Assembly (NCBI GenBank): GCA_035578175.1
Contig: JAQMRL010000006.1
Span: 59,699,001-59,763,000 of the forward strand
Source: Catonia carolina
Lineage: Eukaryota > Arthropoda > Insecta > Hemiptera > Achilidae
Direction of reading: 5' to 3'
Length of the DNA stretch: 64,000 bases
The notes beneath the pieces were generated by a model that did no database searches, was not told the DNA's origin, and was given only the letters and a program-made list of their open reading frames with translations. Positions within the stretch are counted from its first letter, which is position 1; each line of letters begins with the position of its first letter. Positions 1 to 10,101 of the stretch are shown here, piece after piece. The translations under genes and the position numbers were made by a program.

Positions 1-485
1 CGTCGTCGTTCTGGCCGAACTGAGCAGAACGTTGCGTTGCTTCGTGACAGTGTGGCTGTTAGCCCAGCAAAAGCAATACGTCGCCGTTCTCAACAATTGG
101 GTTTACGATGTTCTTCTGTACGGAGAATTCTTCGGTACGATCTCCAATATCACCCGTATAAAATTCAGTTTCTGCACGAGAAACAATGTTGTTGCTCCGT
201 GAACGGTTCCAGGATCGCATCATTTCTCGTAATTCCAACCATCAATGGCCACCAAGGTCGTGTGACTTGACGCCTTGTGACTTTCATCTTTGGGGTCATC
301 TGAAGTCATTGGTGTATGCCAATAAACCCCGAAACATCAATGACTTGAAGGAGGAAATTCGACGGGTTATCGGGCAAATGGAAGTCGAAACTTGTCGTGC
401 AGTAATATCCAATTTCATGGACAGAGTTGATGCGTGCCAGCGCAGTAGAGGAGGACACATGCATGACATCATTTTTCATACATGA
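1..485 (+). pseudogene. Truncated IS630/Tc1/mariner-type transposase relic
   Basis: This is the remnant of a cut-and-paste DNA transposase cut off by the window edge. The first part (about 1-180) reads as the helix-turn-helix region, with RRRSQQLGL and HPYKIQFLHEK. The second part (about 190-484) reads as the C-terminal catalytic tail, with PRSCDLTPCDFHLWGHLKS and SRGGHMHDIIFH. These are hallmarks of a widespread insect transposase family. The frame changes between the two parts, and roughly 150 residues that should carry the first two catalytic aspartates are missing, so the copy has an internal deletion and cannot be active. A terminal inverted repeat follows downstream. The family assignment is from recalled motif similarity; exact subfamily is uncertain. 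Confidence 0.82.
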
Positions 486-560
486 AATCGGAAGGTAAGA
501 TGAACTTGTTGATGTATTTATTTTCAGTTTTTCAATAAAATAAATCTCTTAATTTGATAT

Positions 561-592
561 ATCAAAACCGGCGCTCTTTTTGAATCACCCTA
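561..592 (+). repeat. 3' terminal inverted repeat of the transposase relic
   Basis: Read on the minus strand this begins TATAGGGTGATTCAAAAAGA, the kind of end found on this insect transposon family, and it lies about 75 bp beyond the transposase stop. A TA target site borders it. An AATAAA signal lies just upstream at about 534. The partner end is outside the window. Confidence 0.7.
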
Positions 593-911
593 TACATACT
601 GGTCTAGTTTATTTGTAACACTTTTACAGTGTCAATAAATACAAGTAGTTGTGTTTAAATCTAATATTTATTTTATTGCATTTTAATATTTATTCATTAT
701 ATTAAATAGAATTAAATATTTTAATTATTACAGTAAAGTACTACATATTAAGTAATTTCTTTTATAAAATAATAAAAACTAGCTGTAATCATTTAATTAA
801 AAATCTGGTTCGTTATCATTCTTAAAAAAATTAATTAATTCTTAGTAAAAATTATGTAGGTCCATAATTCAATATCAACTTCTTTCAATATGTGATACGG
901 AGTTTTTATTC
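593..911. other. AT-rich spacer, nothing recognised
   Basis: This stretch is very AT-rich with short homopolymer runs. I see no reading frame, repeat family or RNA gene in it. Confidence 0.6.
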
Positions 912-1637
912 TTTTACTTTCTCTTGCTTATATGAATATATAGGAAGGAAAGTATTGTTTTCATGTCGATTTTTCGAAATCGAGTTTTCACCGTATCTAC
1001 ACGTTTTCAGACCCCCTGAAATCTGAAATTTAAAATCGCCTGGTTTACTAAATTTTTTGTGCTCTACAAGATAGAGTAGGCGCCATGTTTGCTGAAATTC
1101 TTGGTGAGGCTCTTTTCACGTAAAAAAATTGTTTTTTTTTAAGATTGCGGCTTTAATATGCATTTTAGCGCAAAAATTTATAATAAAAGTTGTAGAGAAT
1201 TTAGTATCCTACAACTTTTATTTCAGCAATTTTTTGTATAACGCTTAGTTTAGCGATAAAATTAGCGATTTTCTGTTTTTTCTCTCGCAAACGTGTGAAA
1301 AATCGATTTTTTTTTTTAATTTCGGCCTTAGTATTCATTTTACGACAAAAGTGTATAAAATTAAATTTGTAGGAAATCAAAAGATCTACAACTTTTATTT
1401 AAAGCATTTTTCTCTACAGAGGCTAGTTTAGCGTGAAAGAGTGATTTTCCGTACATTTAACCAAACTGAGGTTGATTTTAATTTTGCTTTTCACTCATGA
1501 TAAAAATTAGGTTAGGGCCTATGTTTATTGAGGTTAGTTTTTTTCTTATTTTTAATGTTTTATTACTAATTTTATGTTATATTGTTAATTATTTACATTG
1601 GCAAGAGATAGTTATATGAGTGTTTCACACCAGATTG
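912..1637 (+). mobile_element. HL1 copy A (Helentron-like non-autonomous element)
   Basis: It opens with ACTTTCTCTTGC at about 916, and near its end carries GGCAAGAGATAGT followed by the hairpin-forming GAGTGTTTCACACCAGATT. These are the diverged subterminal inverted repeats and 3' hairpin of HL1. Two related internal units start at about 1140 and 1318, with shared wording around ATGCATTTTA and CTACAACTTTTATTT. The GT microsatellite seen in other copies is deleted here. There is no coding capacity. Confidence 0.8.
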
Positions 1638-1860
1638 TTTACTATTTTCTCAATAACAGTTCCTACGATTTTTTTTAAAAATCCCCTCATTTACAACAGT
1701 TTTATATTCTACAACACAGGGTAATCCCCGTATCTGCTGAAGTTCTCGGGTAGACTGTACTCTAAAAGTAAAAAATTGTTTTGTTAAGATTCGTTGTAGA
1801 ATACCCTATCCAAGAATATACCATAAAACTTTTAATACAGTATTTATGAAAATGTATTTT
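1638..1860 (+). repeat. HL1 internal fragment
   Basis: Directly after copy A the sequence returns to the HL1 interior (TTTTCTCAATAACAG, CTACGATTTTTTTTAAAAAT, then the GCTGAAGTTCTCGGG segment), more diverged than copy A. It is either an older copy into which A inserted or an internal duplication. Confidence 0.6.
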
Positions 1861-2819
1861 TTTAAGTCATATTTTATTTAATAATGTTATTTGTTCATTC
1901 AATCGCAATGAGGAATGCAGTTTACTATATAACAATAATATTAACATAAAAATATTTATTGTTATTTAATAAGATATGTTATTTAATAGAATTTAGTGGA
2001 GTAATAAATTACACCTAACCTAACATGTAAACATAACCTAACATACCAAACCTAACCATTCATGGTCAATGAACGAGATACCTTTGTAGCTAATACTTTT
2101 ATTCCTTTTTCAATTACACCTATCTAGGCTATATATACACAAATAAACCTACGAATATTTGTTATTGTGTACTACACATTTTTACCTTTCTATCCGCTTT
2201 TTAATCCGGTTCACTATTAGCTACATTACACTTAGGTGACATTTAGGCTTATTCTATAAGGAAATACTTAATAATTTTTAAAATATTTTGTAAGTGCAAA
2301 TAGTTTAACACGTAATAAAGTTAAGGTTGGATTATTTCCAAGGTATTTAAATGTAACACCAATAAGGTGCGTATAATATAATTATTATGTAATGTTGTTA
2401 ATAACAACTATTAAACGAAATATTTTAATATGGACGCCTTTTAAGTTTTTCTATAAATAACTGAAAGATATAACTTGGTGAATTTTTAGATATGTTGATT
2501 TACATTAAACTACATGGTAGAAGTAGGTGTGGTGGAAGTAATAAAACTCTTGCATTTAGGCCCAAAGGATTTATTACGCTTCTACATTTCCACTGTAATT
2601 CAACCTACGTTGTCCAAAGGTAAGCATCATTGAAATTACAGCAACCATTCGAAAGATACTTAATTTTACTTTTTCTCATTAAGCTGTTTCTCGAAATAAT
2701 TTTATAGAACGAAAACATGCGAAATACTTTGTTTTGTACAGATACGTCATTTCTGATAATAAGTTTCAGTAGGTAACTTAAAAAAAATTAGATATGTTTT
2801 CTGGAATGGTTGTACAATC
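1861..2819. other. AT-rich non-coding stretch
   Basis: There are no supported genes. Around 2008-2060 the motif AACCTAACC recurs four or five times in degenerate form. It resembles the insect telomeric unit TTAGG, but it is too short and irregular to call telomeric. Confidence 0.5.
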
Positions 2820-3219
2820 CAGGGGCGGTTTCAGGGAAGGGACCATGGCCCCCCCCGAAATACTAGGAAAACTTAGTTTAATATTTTCTATAAGCTATTA
2901 TTTCTAACAAAACTGAATCCCAATACTCGTACCTATCAATTAACAATAATTATTTTAGTATAAAAACGAGTCAAACAGAAGGTATCTATTTTTAAATAGT
3001 ATTAAGATAACAATCAGTGTCAGTAGTCAAAAGCCACTCGCATCCAGTCAGCACCTTGAAAATTTCTCTATGAATTAAAATTGTGGTTACAGCAATACAG
3101 CATAAAAGAGGACTTTTCAGTGACTCAATTACAAACTATGTATTACAAATTATGTAGTAAGAGCTACATAAAAACAAGATAGCCCCCCCCCCCGAAAATC
3201 AGCCCTGGAACCACCCCTG
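2820..3219. mobile_element. hAT-type MITE, 400 bp, with 8-bp target duplication
   Basis: The left end CAGGGGCGGTTTCAGGG (2820-2836) matches the reverse complement of the right end (3203-3219) at 15 of 17 positions. The element is flanked by a perfect 8-bp direct repeat, GTACAATC, at 2812-2819 and 3220-3227. An 8-bp duplication with a CAG...CTG end is the hAT signature. Runs of C sit just inside both ends. No transposase is encoded, so this is a non-autonomous copy mobilised in trans. Confidence 0.9.
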
Positions 3220-3232
3220 GTACAATCTGCAT

Positions 3233-3272
3233 ATTGCTCCTCTCTGCCGGGGGCCATTAAGTTATAGACAGA
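3233..3272 (+). repeat. Single arm of the fold-back MITE family
   Basis: It matches the right arm of the MITE at 28527-28722 (TTGCTCCTCTCTGC, then GGCCATTAAGTTATAGACA). The other arm is absent. Confidence 0.6.
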
Positions 3273-3639
3273 GAGGACATCATTCTGATTACCAATTTAT
3301 TAGTCGACGCGACGTTGCCTCTTCACAGTACAGATGTTGGCACATTTCGTTTAATCAACTGGAGTGGTGTTCTGGTTGCTCTTTTGGGCATAAATCTACT
3401 TGTCTGAAATTTCTACAATGTCTTTAGTAAATTTTTTTCAATGACATTTTTACAAGCTGAACATTTTTTAAATTAAGCCTAAGAAAATCAGCAAAAGGAC
3501 AAAAAGAACCAGAAGTTAAAACCTAAATTGAATAGATCTTAATACCTCAATTCATAATGTGTTGTTGCATGATTCATGAACAACATTTACTATAGGCTAT
3601 TTGGAATTTTTCTGGGATTTAAAAAAAATTAAATCTGTA

Positions 3640-3932
3640 AATTTTTTTACCCTAATGTGTGTACGGTGCAATTTGTTCAGTTTAAGAACAATAAGTAACC
3701 TCATGACCCAATGAGATGAGGATGATATATATTATATGACGTGAAAATTAGGTGAGTCTTTTACAGACTCAGACTGGCTATTTCTCAGAGAGTAGGCTCA
3801 TGGTTAATTGAACTCTAACCTTCGAAGTACACCAACGACTGTCTAGTATTCAAATCCGTATAAAAGTTACACACACTTTACTTAGCCTCTGAAAATCAGC
3901 TGTTAAACAGTTACTCATGACGACTTCGGTGA
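3640..3932 (-). mobile_element. SINE3 copy, truncated head
   Basis: The minus strand carries the SINE3 body. The plus strand shows the diagnostic GACCCAATGAGATGAGGATG and AGTATTCAAATCCGTATAAA blocks, then CTGAAAATCAGCTGTTAAAC near the tRNA-like head. The extreme 5' head (CCACCGGGTTGG in full copies) is missing. Confidence 0.8.
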
Positions 3933-4019
3933 AAAATGGCCGTAAAATAACGGGTCTTCTGAAAAAATCGACAAACAAGGATCTGTGACGATTCACTCGA
4001 ACTCCAAGCAAGAAATGTG

Positions 4020-4179
4020 CCGGCCGCATTGGCGTAGTTGGTAACGTGCTCGCCTCTCATCATGCGGTCTTAGGTTTGAATCCCATTCAGGTACGGCATA
4101 TTTTCATACGTTACAAAAAATCATTTCACTGTTTGCATTAGCAGTAATTGCAGAACAGTCGGACGTTAAACAAAAAAAA
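4020..4179 (+). mobile_element. SINE1 copy (tRNA-headed)
   Basis: It begins CCGGCCGCATTGGCGTAGTT. An A-box-like GGCGTAGTTGGTAACG and a diverged B box (GGTTTGAATCC) reveal a tRNA-derived Pol III promoter. It ends with the tail GCAGAACAGTCGGACGTTAA and an A-rich stretch. It is not a functional tRNA gene: the ends do not pair as an acceptor stem. Confidence 0.85.
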
Positions 4180-4214
4180 TCCAATAAATTTAAATAACAT
4201 GATGAATAACAAAT

Positions 4215-4330
4215 GTAAATAACAACTGGTGGTCGAATTTAATGGGGCACGAATGGTGGAGAGAAGGAAATTGGGGAGGCAACTAGGGCAAGCCTGAATA
4301 CAACACTGGTTGAAGAAGAAGAAGAAGAAG
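4215..4330 (+). pseudogene. L-B LINE 3'-end fragment running into a (GAA)n tail
   Basis: The plus strand resembles the last codons of a non-LTR retrotransposon reverse transcriptase ORF: the block around GGGGCACGAATGGTGGAGAG, then ACACTGGTTGAAGAAG. It continues straight into GAA repeats, as at the ends of the L-B copies at 36765 and 17425. Only about 100 bp of LINE survives. Confidence 0.55.
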
Positions 4331-4470
4331 AAGAAGAAGAAGAAGAAGAAGAGGAGGAGGAGAAGGAGGAGGAGGAGGAGGAGGAGGAGGAAGAGGAGGA
4401 GGAGGAGGAGGAGGAGGAGGAGGAGAAGAAGAAGGAGAAGGAGACGAAGAATAAGAAGAAGAAGGATTAA
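4315..4470 (+). repeat. Polypurine (GAA)n/(GGA)n microsatellite
   Basis: An almost uninterrupted purine strand of about 130 bases changes from GAA units to GGA units, then decays with a few pyrimidines after 4443. It probably grew from the GAA tail of the L-B fragment. The poly-Lys/Arg and poly-Leu frames across it are artefacts of the repeat. Confidence 0.95.
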
Positions 4471-5312
4471 TAATATTATCAATAATAAATTTGCTTCATT
4501 TTCATTTCATTTGTTTTTGAACAGTCACAATTTGTAATTGTGACTTAGTGCTACAATTGTAATACTTATCGTGCTAAGTTCTTACTATATAAAACTTAAC
4601 AAGATCTTCATTGTTAGTCAATATTTACTCAGTGAAAACTGAAAGGCTACTTTTCTAAGGGCACGACTAAACCACAAAATTTTAAAGTGATATTTGTAAT
4701 TTTAGTTATCTGATGTGAATACAACTTTTTCATCCTATTATTATTTCGAAACGATTTTTAATTGATGTTTAAGAGAACGTTCATTAACCTTGTACTAATG
4801 CAATTTGTTTATCAATTTTCTAGTAGTTAAAACACATTTGCTCAATGTTGTGATCGACACATTACTTTCCTATCACTTTTGCTCATACAGGCGTGATACT
4901 CACGTTACAGTCATATCGTGTACATGCTTGTACAGGATGTCATTAGTTCGTAAAAGACTTCTCCGTGATAATTATTATAAAAAAAATTATACTGTAATAA
5001 CTTTTCAATGTTAATTCTACTTTTACAAAATATTTCTGTTTAAAAGGAATTCATGCCTATCTTATTTTTAAGCTTTATATTGAAAAGATATATTTCTTCT
5101 CATCATGGCTCGTAAAGGCGCAAACAAAGATTTGTGTGGAAAGGGATTTAATGATAATTGTTTGATTAAAAGATTTTATTTATAATCTGTTATTTATAAA
5201 ACAATAGACAAATTTTTAAAAAGAGATCATCGTGGAAAGGTAATCAATGGAGATGCATTTACAAAAACAGATCTTGTAATATAGGCCTATACAGTTTGAT
5301 TATTATCACAAA
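4471..5312. other. AT-rich spacer, no supported gene
   Basis: A 69-codon frame at 4805-5014 has no recognisable motif and typical intergenic composition, so I do not call it a gene. No repeat family was recognised. Confidence 0.5.
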
Positions 5313-5742
5313 TTTGTCCAAAACAGGCAGGTGGGGTGTTAAATTATTTGCACTCGTTCCAAAACTACAAAATATAGTTCTGTTTCTTACAAAATGGTCA
5401 TTCAATTGTATAACTGAAGCATTTAAGAACAGAAGAGGTAGAGGTGTAAAAGACACTAGTCAAGTTATCTCCTCACACTATTTCCACACAGTTATCTCCT
5501 CACTAGTTAACTCCTCTGAGAGTAATTACTTTCACCATTTTACAGCCAGATCTTGTGGTGAATGAAGTAAAGGTGTTATTTGCAAGGTGGAAGGTATATA
5601 GGTACTTTTCGGTGGGCCTGGAATGCTGATAAGCATATTTTTTTCCACTCAGGAAGGCAATTGTAAACCACCTTAGGTCTACTCCTCGTTTTAGTTTGTA
5701 AAACCTCTAGAGGTTCCAGCCTTTCGGCTGATGACCCATACG
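5313..5742 (+). mobile_element. RP-AAC retroposon copy with an internal duplication
   Basis: In the sense direction it opens with ACAGGCAGGTGGGGTGTTAA and ends with CAGCCTTTCGGCTGATGACC, the conserved 3' hairpin of RP-AAC; the (AAC)n tail is lost. A block around GTTATCTCCTCAC is duplicated at about 5464 and 5491. The ORF-like stretch at 5296-5565 lies in this repeat and is not a gene. Confidence 0.8.
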
Positions 5743-6855
5743 ATACAATTATCACAAAATAACGAAGTTATCTTTTTAAAACTAAGTTAGGTTACTAAAA
5801 AAATATATCTGTTTAATGCCCTATTTTAGTCTTTGTGTTGTACCACTTTGTCCAGTAAACAGATGCCCCTATATTTCTAGATAAAAAAATCATGAAATCC
5901 GATAAGAAAATAAAAACAAAAAAATTAATTATTTGTTTCTCTTTCTGTTGCAGGTAGGGACGGCTCAGAATAATAAGAGGTTTTGGTGCATGAATTCTTT
6001 CGTTAAGGTAATTAAATGTTATACAAAATAATTATGATTTATTTGTTAAAATACATGTTTTCAGGGTACTAAATTTTGATGCAATTTGTACTGTTTTAAT
6101 AGTTTTCGGTTATTTAATTTTATAACAGGATAAATCATAAACTGTGGCCAAAGAGAAGCATTGTCAGAAGAATTCGCCGATGAACTATCCAGCTGTCATA
6201 TAAACATGTAAGTTAATAAAATATATTCTTAATTTCTTTACATAGAGTTAATTTTTTATTTTTTTAGGATAATAATTAATTACAGGACATGATTTTGTTA
6301 CAAGGGACAAAATAAGTTTTTTAAAAATGTTAATACGGTAGTGATATATGCTTCAAAAGAAAACATTTATTTTTGTGCTATTTGTTTGGAAATTGCGTAT
6401 ATTTGTGCAGCACTAAATCTGTCAAATAATATTAATCGAATTAAAAAATGTGGAATCACGGAAATAAAATTTAAATTTTATGACGTTTTTTCAAACGTTA
6501 TGTAAATTATTTTTGTTTATTAGTTAATCATAAATAATAATAGGGCATATTTTAGATAGGTTTGTTTTGAATTTTATGAAAAATATAACAGGTACAGGCT
6601 GAGACATAATATAAATATATTACATTGATTAAGTTGAGTGAAAGTAATTTTTCGTTAGCGTAAAACAATTTTTTAATCAAATATTTTGAAAATTTGAATT
6701 AAAGAAAAGTGCAAAATTTCAACTGTATACAGTGAAAGGAGTTTTTTATTGTAGAAACAAATGTTAGGACATGTTGTTTTTAGGCAAAAGAGCTTGGCAC
6801 TTTAGGCAGACTCGCTATTAAACGGCCTGGTATTAAATGGGGTTTTTTTCGTATA
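5743..6855. other. AT-rich non-coding stretch
   Basis: This stretch holds homopolymer-rich AT sequence with short random frames only. A polypyrimidine-AG-like site at about 5938-5952 (CTCTTTCTGTTGCAGG) and GTAAG-like sites occur, but no coding exon can be built around them. Confidence 0.45.
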
Positions 6856-7468
6856 GGGCCAATTTTAAACCACGTGAAGTGACTTAAGATGTTTCTTGAA
6901 GCTCTTTTTTCAGCCCGCATTTTCAGCATTTGTTCTGCGTATGCTTTTTTCCTTTCTTTTGTCCACCCGGTGTTTTTTTTTTGTTCTTCATGGAAGCCAG
7001 TCTGTAATTAGTTGTCTGACTTTAGTTCGGTTCATTAAGTTTTCTCCGTTTATTCCGGTTCTTTCAGTATCCTTTCTGACTTCTTTAAACTATCCGATAC
7101 CTTAGGTCTATTGTTTAATGTCTTAAAATTTGTTTATCAACTGGTTGTCATCCATTCTATACAGGTGTCCATAGAATTTTATTCTTTTTTCGTTTCCATT
7201 AATCGTTCATTTTCCTTGTACAGTTCTTCTCGATTTCGTAACCTATATTGTTCGTTTATTATGTTCGGACCCCATTATTTTGCAACAAATCTTTATATGA
7301 AATTTCTCTGCTTCTCTTATACCATTCTTCCCGATCATTGCGAGGCTCTCTCTTGCGTACAGGCACGCAGGTTTTATCACAGTTTTATAATGTCTAATCT
7401 TGTGTTGTCTTGAGAGTGCTTTCTTCTTATGCAAGTGATGATTTACACAAACTGCGCTGGCCATCTAA
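6856..7468 (-). pseudogene. L-D non-LTR retrotransposon 3' tail, antisense
   Basis: The minus strand encodes fragments of the C-terminal part of an endonuclease/reverse-transcriptase ORF, for example HLHKKKALSRQHKIRHYKTV and YARESLAMIGKNG at 7243-7464. The same sequence recurs at 7868-8205, 51784-52427 and, in sense, 38604-39222. The 3' end is near 6860 (ACCACGTGAAGTGACTT on the plus strand). Multiple frameshifts and stops make it non-functional, and it is 5'-truncated like most LINE copies. Confidence 0.8.
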
Positions 7469-7867
7469 ACGGCCACCGGCACTTAATAGGTTAATATATT
7501 TTATAGTTGATAATTTCCAATATTAATATAGGATACATAGTTTATTATTATTTAATCAACTTCTTTTTACTATACGTATCCTCGGTGATTTTTTTAATAC
7601 ATGGCGTCTATCTCACCACATTAATTCGCTTGTTCGTACAATGTAGCTACCGTTACAATTTTTACTAGTTGATTCACTGAAAATCTCATTTGATTAACAA
7701 TTCGAGTGCTCTTTTGTAATCACTTAACATTATTGATCAAATTGTGTGTATTTCAAGAACTGTATTGATAACAACACCATATCTAAATTTTTTCGTCAGG
7801 AATCAAGAACATGGAAATTATTTTTCTCTCGTATTTTTTTAGTATTTTATTTATTTTGTCGTATTTT
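7469..7867. other. AT-rich spacer
   Basis: No gene or repeat was recognised between the two L-D tails. Confidence 0.5.
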
Positions 7868-8205
7868 AGGGCTATTTTTGACCACGTGAGGTGACTTCAG
7901 ATATTTCTGGAAGCTCTTTCTGCAGCCCACGTTATCAGAACTCGCTCACTGTAGGCTTTTCTCCTTTCTTCTTTTGACCCGTTGTTCTGTTTTTTCTCTT
8001 CATAGAAACCCTTCAAGTCAATAATTAGTTGTCTGAATTTTGTTCGGTTTAATCCAGTTTTCTAAATATACTTTCTTACATCTTTGGAGCATTTATCCAA
8101 CACCTAAGGTCTATTGTTTAGTGTTGTAAAATTTTGTTTTGTCAACCGGTTGTCATCCATTCTATACAGGTGTCCGTAGAATTTTAGTCTTATGTTTTTA
8201 ATCGT
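7868..8205 (-). pseudogene. L-D LINE 3' tail, shorter second copy
   Basis: It repeats the first part of the 6856-7468 relic (ACCACGTGAGGTGACTTCAG, then the block with CATTCTATACAGGTGTCCGT) in the same orientation and stops after about 340 bp. The differences between the two show independent insertions, or a duplication that has long since diverged. Confidence 0.78.
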
Positions 8206-9190
8206 TTTATGGAATTTATATAAACTATAGGTAATACTTTTTTATGAGAATTACTTTCCAATAATCCGAAAAATCTATTCTTAGAAATTTATAAATAAGG
8301 GAAAATATTTATGACCTTCAAATTTAACACATTTAAACATTGTTAACACTACCCTAACCTTGTTACAAACATAACTGTAACTTTTGTATGCAACATTACA
8401 ATTAAATGGTGTAATATTACTTAATATTTAAGTAACTGTTGCAACCGCATTATCCTAAACCATACAATGAAATATTATATTTATATTTTTAATAACATAT
8501 TGATGTATTTTGTAAGGACAATGTGTGGGTAGTAGACAATATGTGCACCAACGTTACAACTCAATTACAAGAAGTGAGTGTGTCACGACACTTGATGTCA
8601 GTAAAACTTTATTACTACATCCATCTCACTTGCACTTAGATCTTAGTAATATTGTTCTCTTTCTCTTAATACTTTTGTTAAACCGCCCTTCTAAATTAGG
8701 CCTATCCCTTCCATATTACCCTTGATTTTGTCTCTTGTTTCTTATTTGTACTCTAGAAATTATAATTCACAATTAACACATCCGCATTCTTGGTTTGGCT
8801 TATTCATTTTGTTTTAAATCGATATTTATATTAAAGTTATTTTTGTAACGGTAGGTTGGTATGTGATTTATAATAAAGATTTTATTATTCTTATTTTGAA
8901 ATTGTTTACGAATTTGTGAAATAATTTATTTTGGAGGCCGCCTCTGTGGAGTTGTCATAAAGTAAAACTTGGGAATTCCCCGGATTTTATTCCTAAGAAA
9001 ATTCTAGTATTTTTGAACATATACAGACTTTCCAATCAAACTTTCTACGTCTTTTATCGAGAGATCGGTACTGTATGAACAAGGGCACTTTATATTACAA
9101 AATTTCGAAAGAATGTTTACATTCAAGATTTAGCTCACGTCTTTCTAGTAGTTTTTTTTTCAAAATTACAGCATACTAGAGAGTGTGAAT
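8206..9190. other. Non-coding, nothing recognised
   Basis: This stretch is AT-rich with one TAGGCCTA octamer at about 8698. The 66-codon frame at 8525 has no family signature. Confidence 0.45.
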
Positions 9191-9192
9191 AT

Positions 9193-9815
9193 CCTGGAGA
9201 GTGTGTGTACCTATGGTGCGAAAGTGTGAATTCCAAATTCACTATTTCGAACTCCAATTCGAAAGTGTGAATTCCAAATTCACTATTTCGAATTCCAATT
9301 CGAAAGTGTGAATTCCATTTCAATTGAATTGAAATTGCATTTCAATTTCATTGAATTGAAATTCAATAAAATTGAAATTGAATGAAATTGAATTGAAATT
9401 TCATTTCAATTTCATTGAATTGAAATTCAATGAAATTTCAATTTCATGAATTGAAATCGAAATTCAAAATTCGAATTCAAAATTTGAATTCGAAAAAATT
9501 CAAAAACATTTCGAATGCCAATTCAGAAATTACGAGAAGATTGGCATTCAATAAATATCATGGATACTATACACCAGAAATAATTAAAATGGTTTAGCCA
9601 TTTGCAGAGAATGGAGAATTATAGGTGGTCAAAAAGGGTATGGGAGTGGACGCCACCCGGTAGAAGAAGGAGGGGTAGGCCGGAGGTGATGTGGTTGAAC
9701 GGTGTGCAGGAGTCTTTGCGGCGGCTTTCCGATGGTGACTGGCAAGACAAAGAGAAGTAGCGCTTAGGAAGCGAGATACGGCTGGGGTTGTAATCCTGCC
9801 ATGATTATACATATA
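9193..9815 (+). pseudogene. L-A LINE reverse-transcriptase tail interrupted by a repeat expansion
   Basis: The left piece (CTGGAGAGTGTGTGTACCTA) and the right piece from about 9552 match the L-A copy at 35343-35745 in the same order. The right piece is ATCATGGATACTA, then frames reading LQRMEN, RVWEWTP, GDWQDK and LGSEIRLGL. The segment between them is replaced by the 41-bp and AATT-rich repeats at 9219-9535. The conserved HLQRM motif is typical of the C-terminal end of insect endonuclease/reverse-transcriptase ORFs. Stops and frame changes make it dead. Confidence 0.8.
9219..9535. repeat. 41-bp tandem units passing into an AATT/GAAATT low-complexity block
   Basis: CGAAAGTGTG starts at 9219, 9260 and 9301, an exact 41-bp period with about 2.3 units. 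The array then degrades into about 200 bp built almost only of ATTGAATT, TGAAATT and ATTTCAATT words on both strands. It lies inside the L-A relic, so it expanded after that LINE inserted. Confidence 0.9.
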
Positions 9816-9857
9816 TACGCAACACACTGATTGAAAAACATTAACTTCTTGACTTTC

Positions 9858-10035
9858 CTGGGACGGCTGGGCAGTTGGTGTAGCAGTCAACGCAACTGGT
9901 TTCTTTCCCAAGCTCCTGAGTTCTATTCCCGGACAGGTCTGATATTTTATCATTACCCACTTTCATCTATCACCCTTCACCGTTTGCATTAGCCTTGATG
10001 TGCGTAACAGTCCGACGTGAAACCAAAAAGAAACG
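9858..10035 (+). mobile_element. SINE2-type copy, diverged
   Basis: This is a tRNA-like head (GGTGTAGCAGTCAACGCAAC; B-box-like GAGTTCTATTCCCGG), followed by GACAGGTCTGATATTTTATC. It has the common tail form with CGTTTGCATTAG and CAGTCCGACGTGAAACC. Confidence 0.78.
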
Positions 10036-10101
10036 TCCTTCCTGGAAATTCATACTGGTGCTTAAAATAAAGACGGATTAGATTAAGTTTGTAAACATAT
10101 A

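Noticed and set aside
2008..2060. Telomeric TTAGG-type repeat
   Set aside because: Only a few degenerate CCTAA words are present, with no array.
4138..4537. Poly-Leu/Phe and poly-Lys/Arg reading frames
   Set aside because: They are direct translations of the GAA/GGA microsatellite.
5938..6210. Possible spliced host exon after a polypyrimidine-AG site
   Set aside because: No frame longer than a few dozen codons, no recognisable protein and no matching partner exon.
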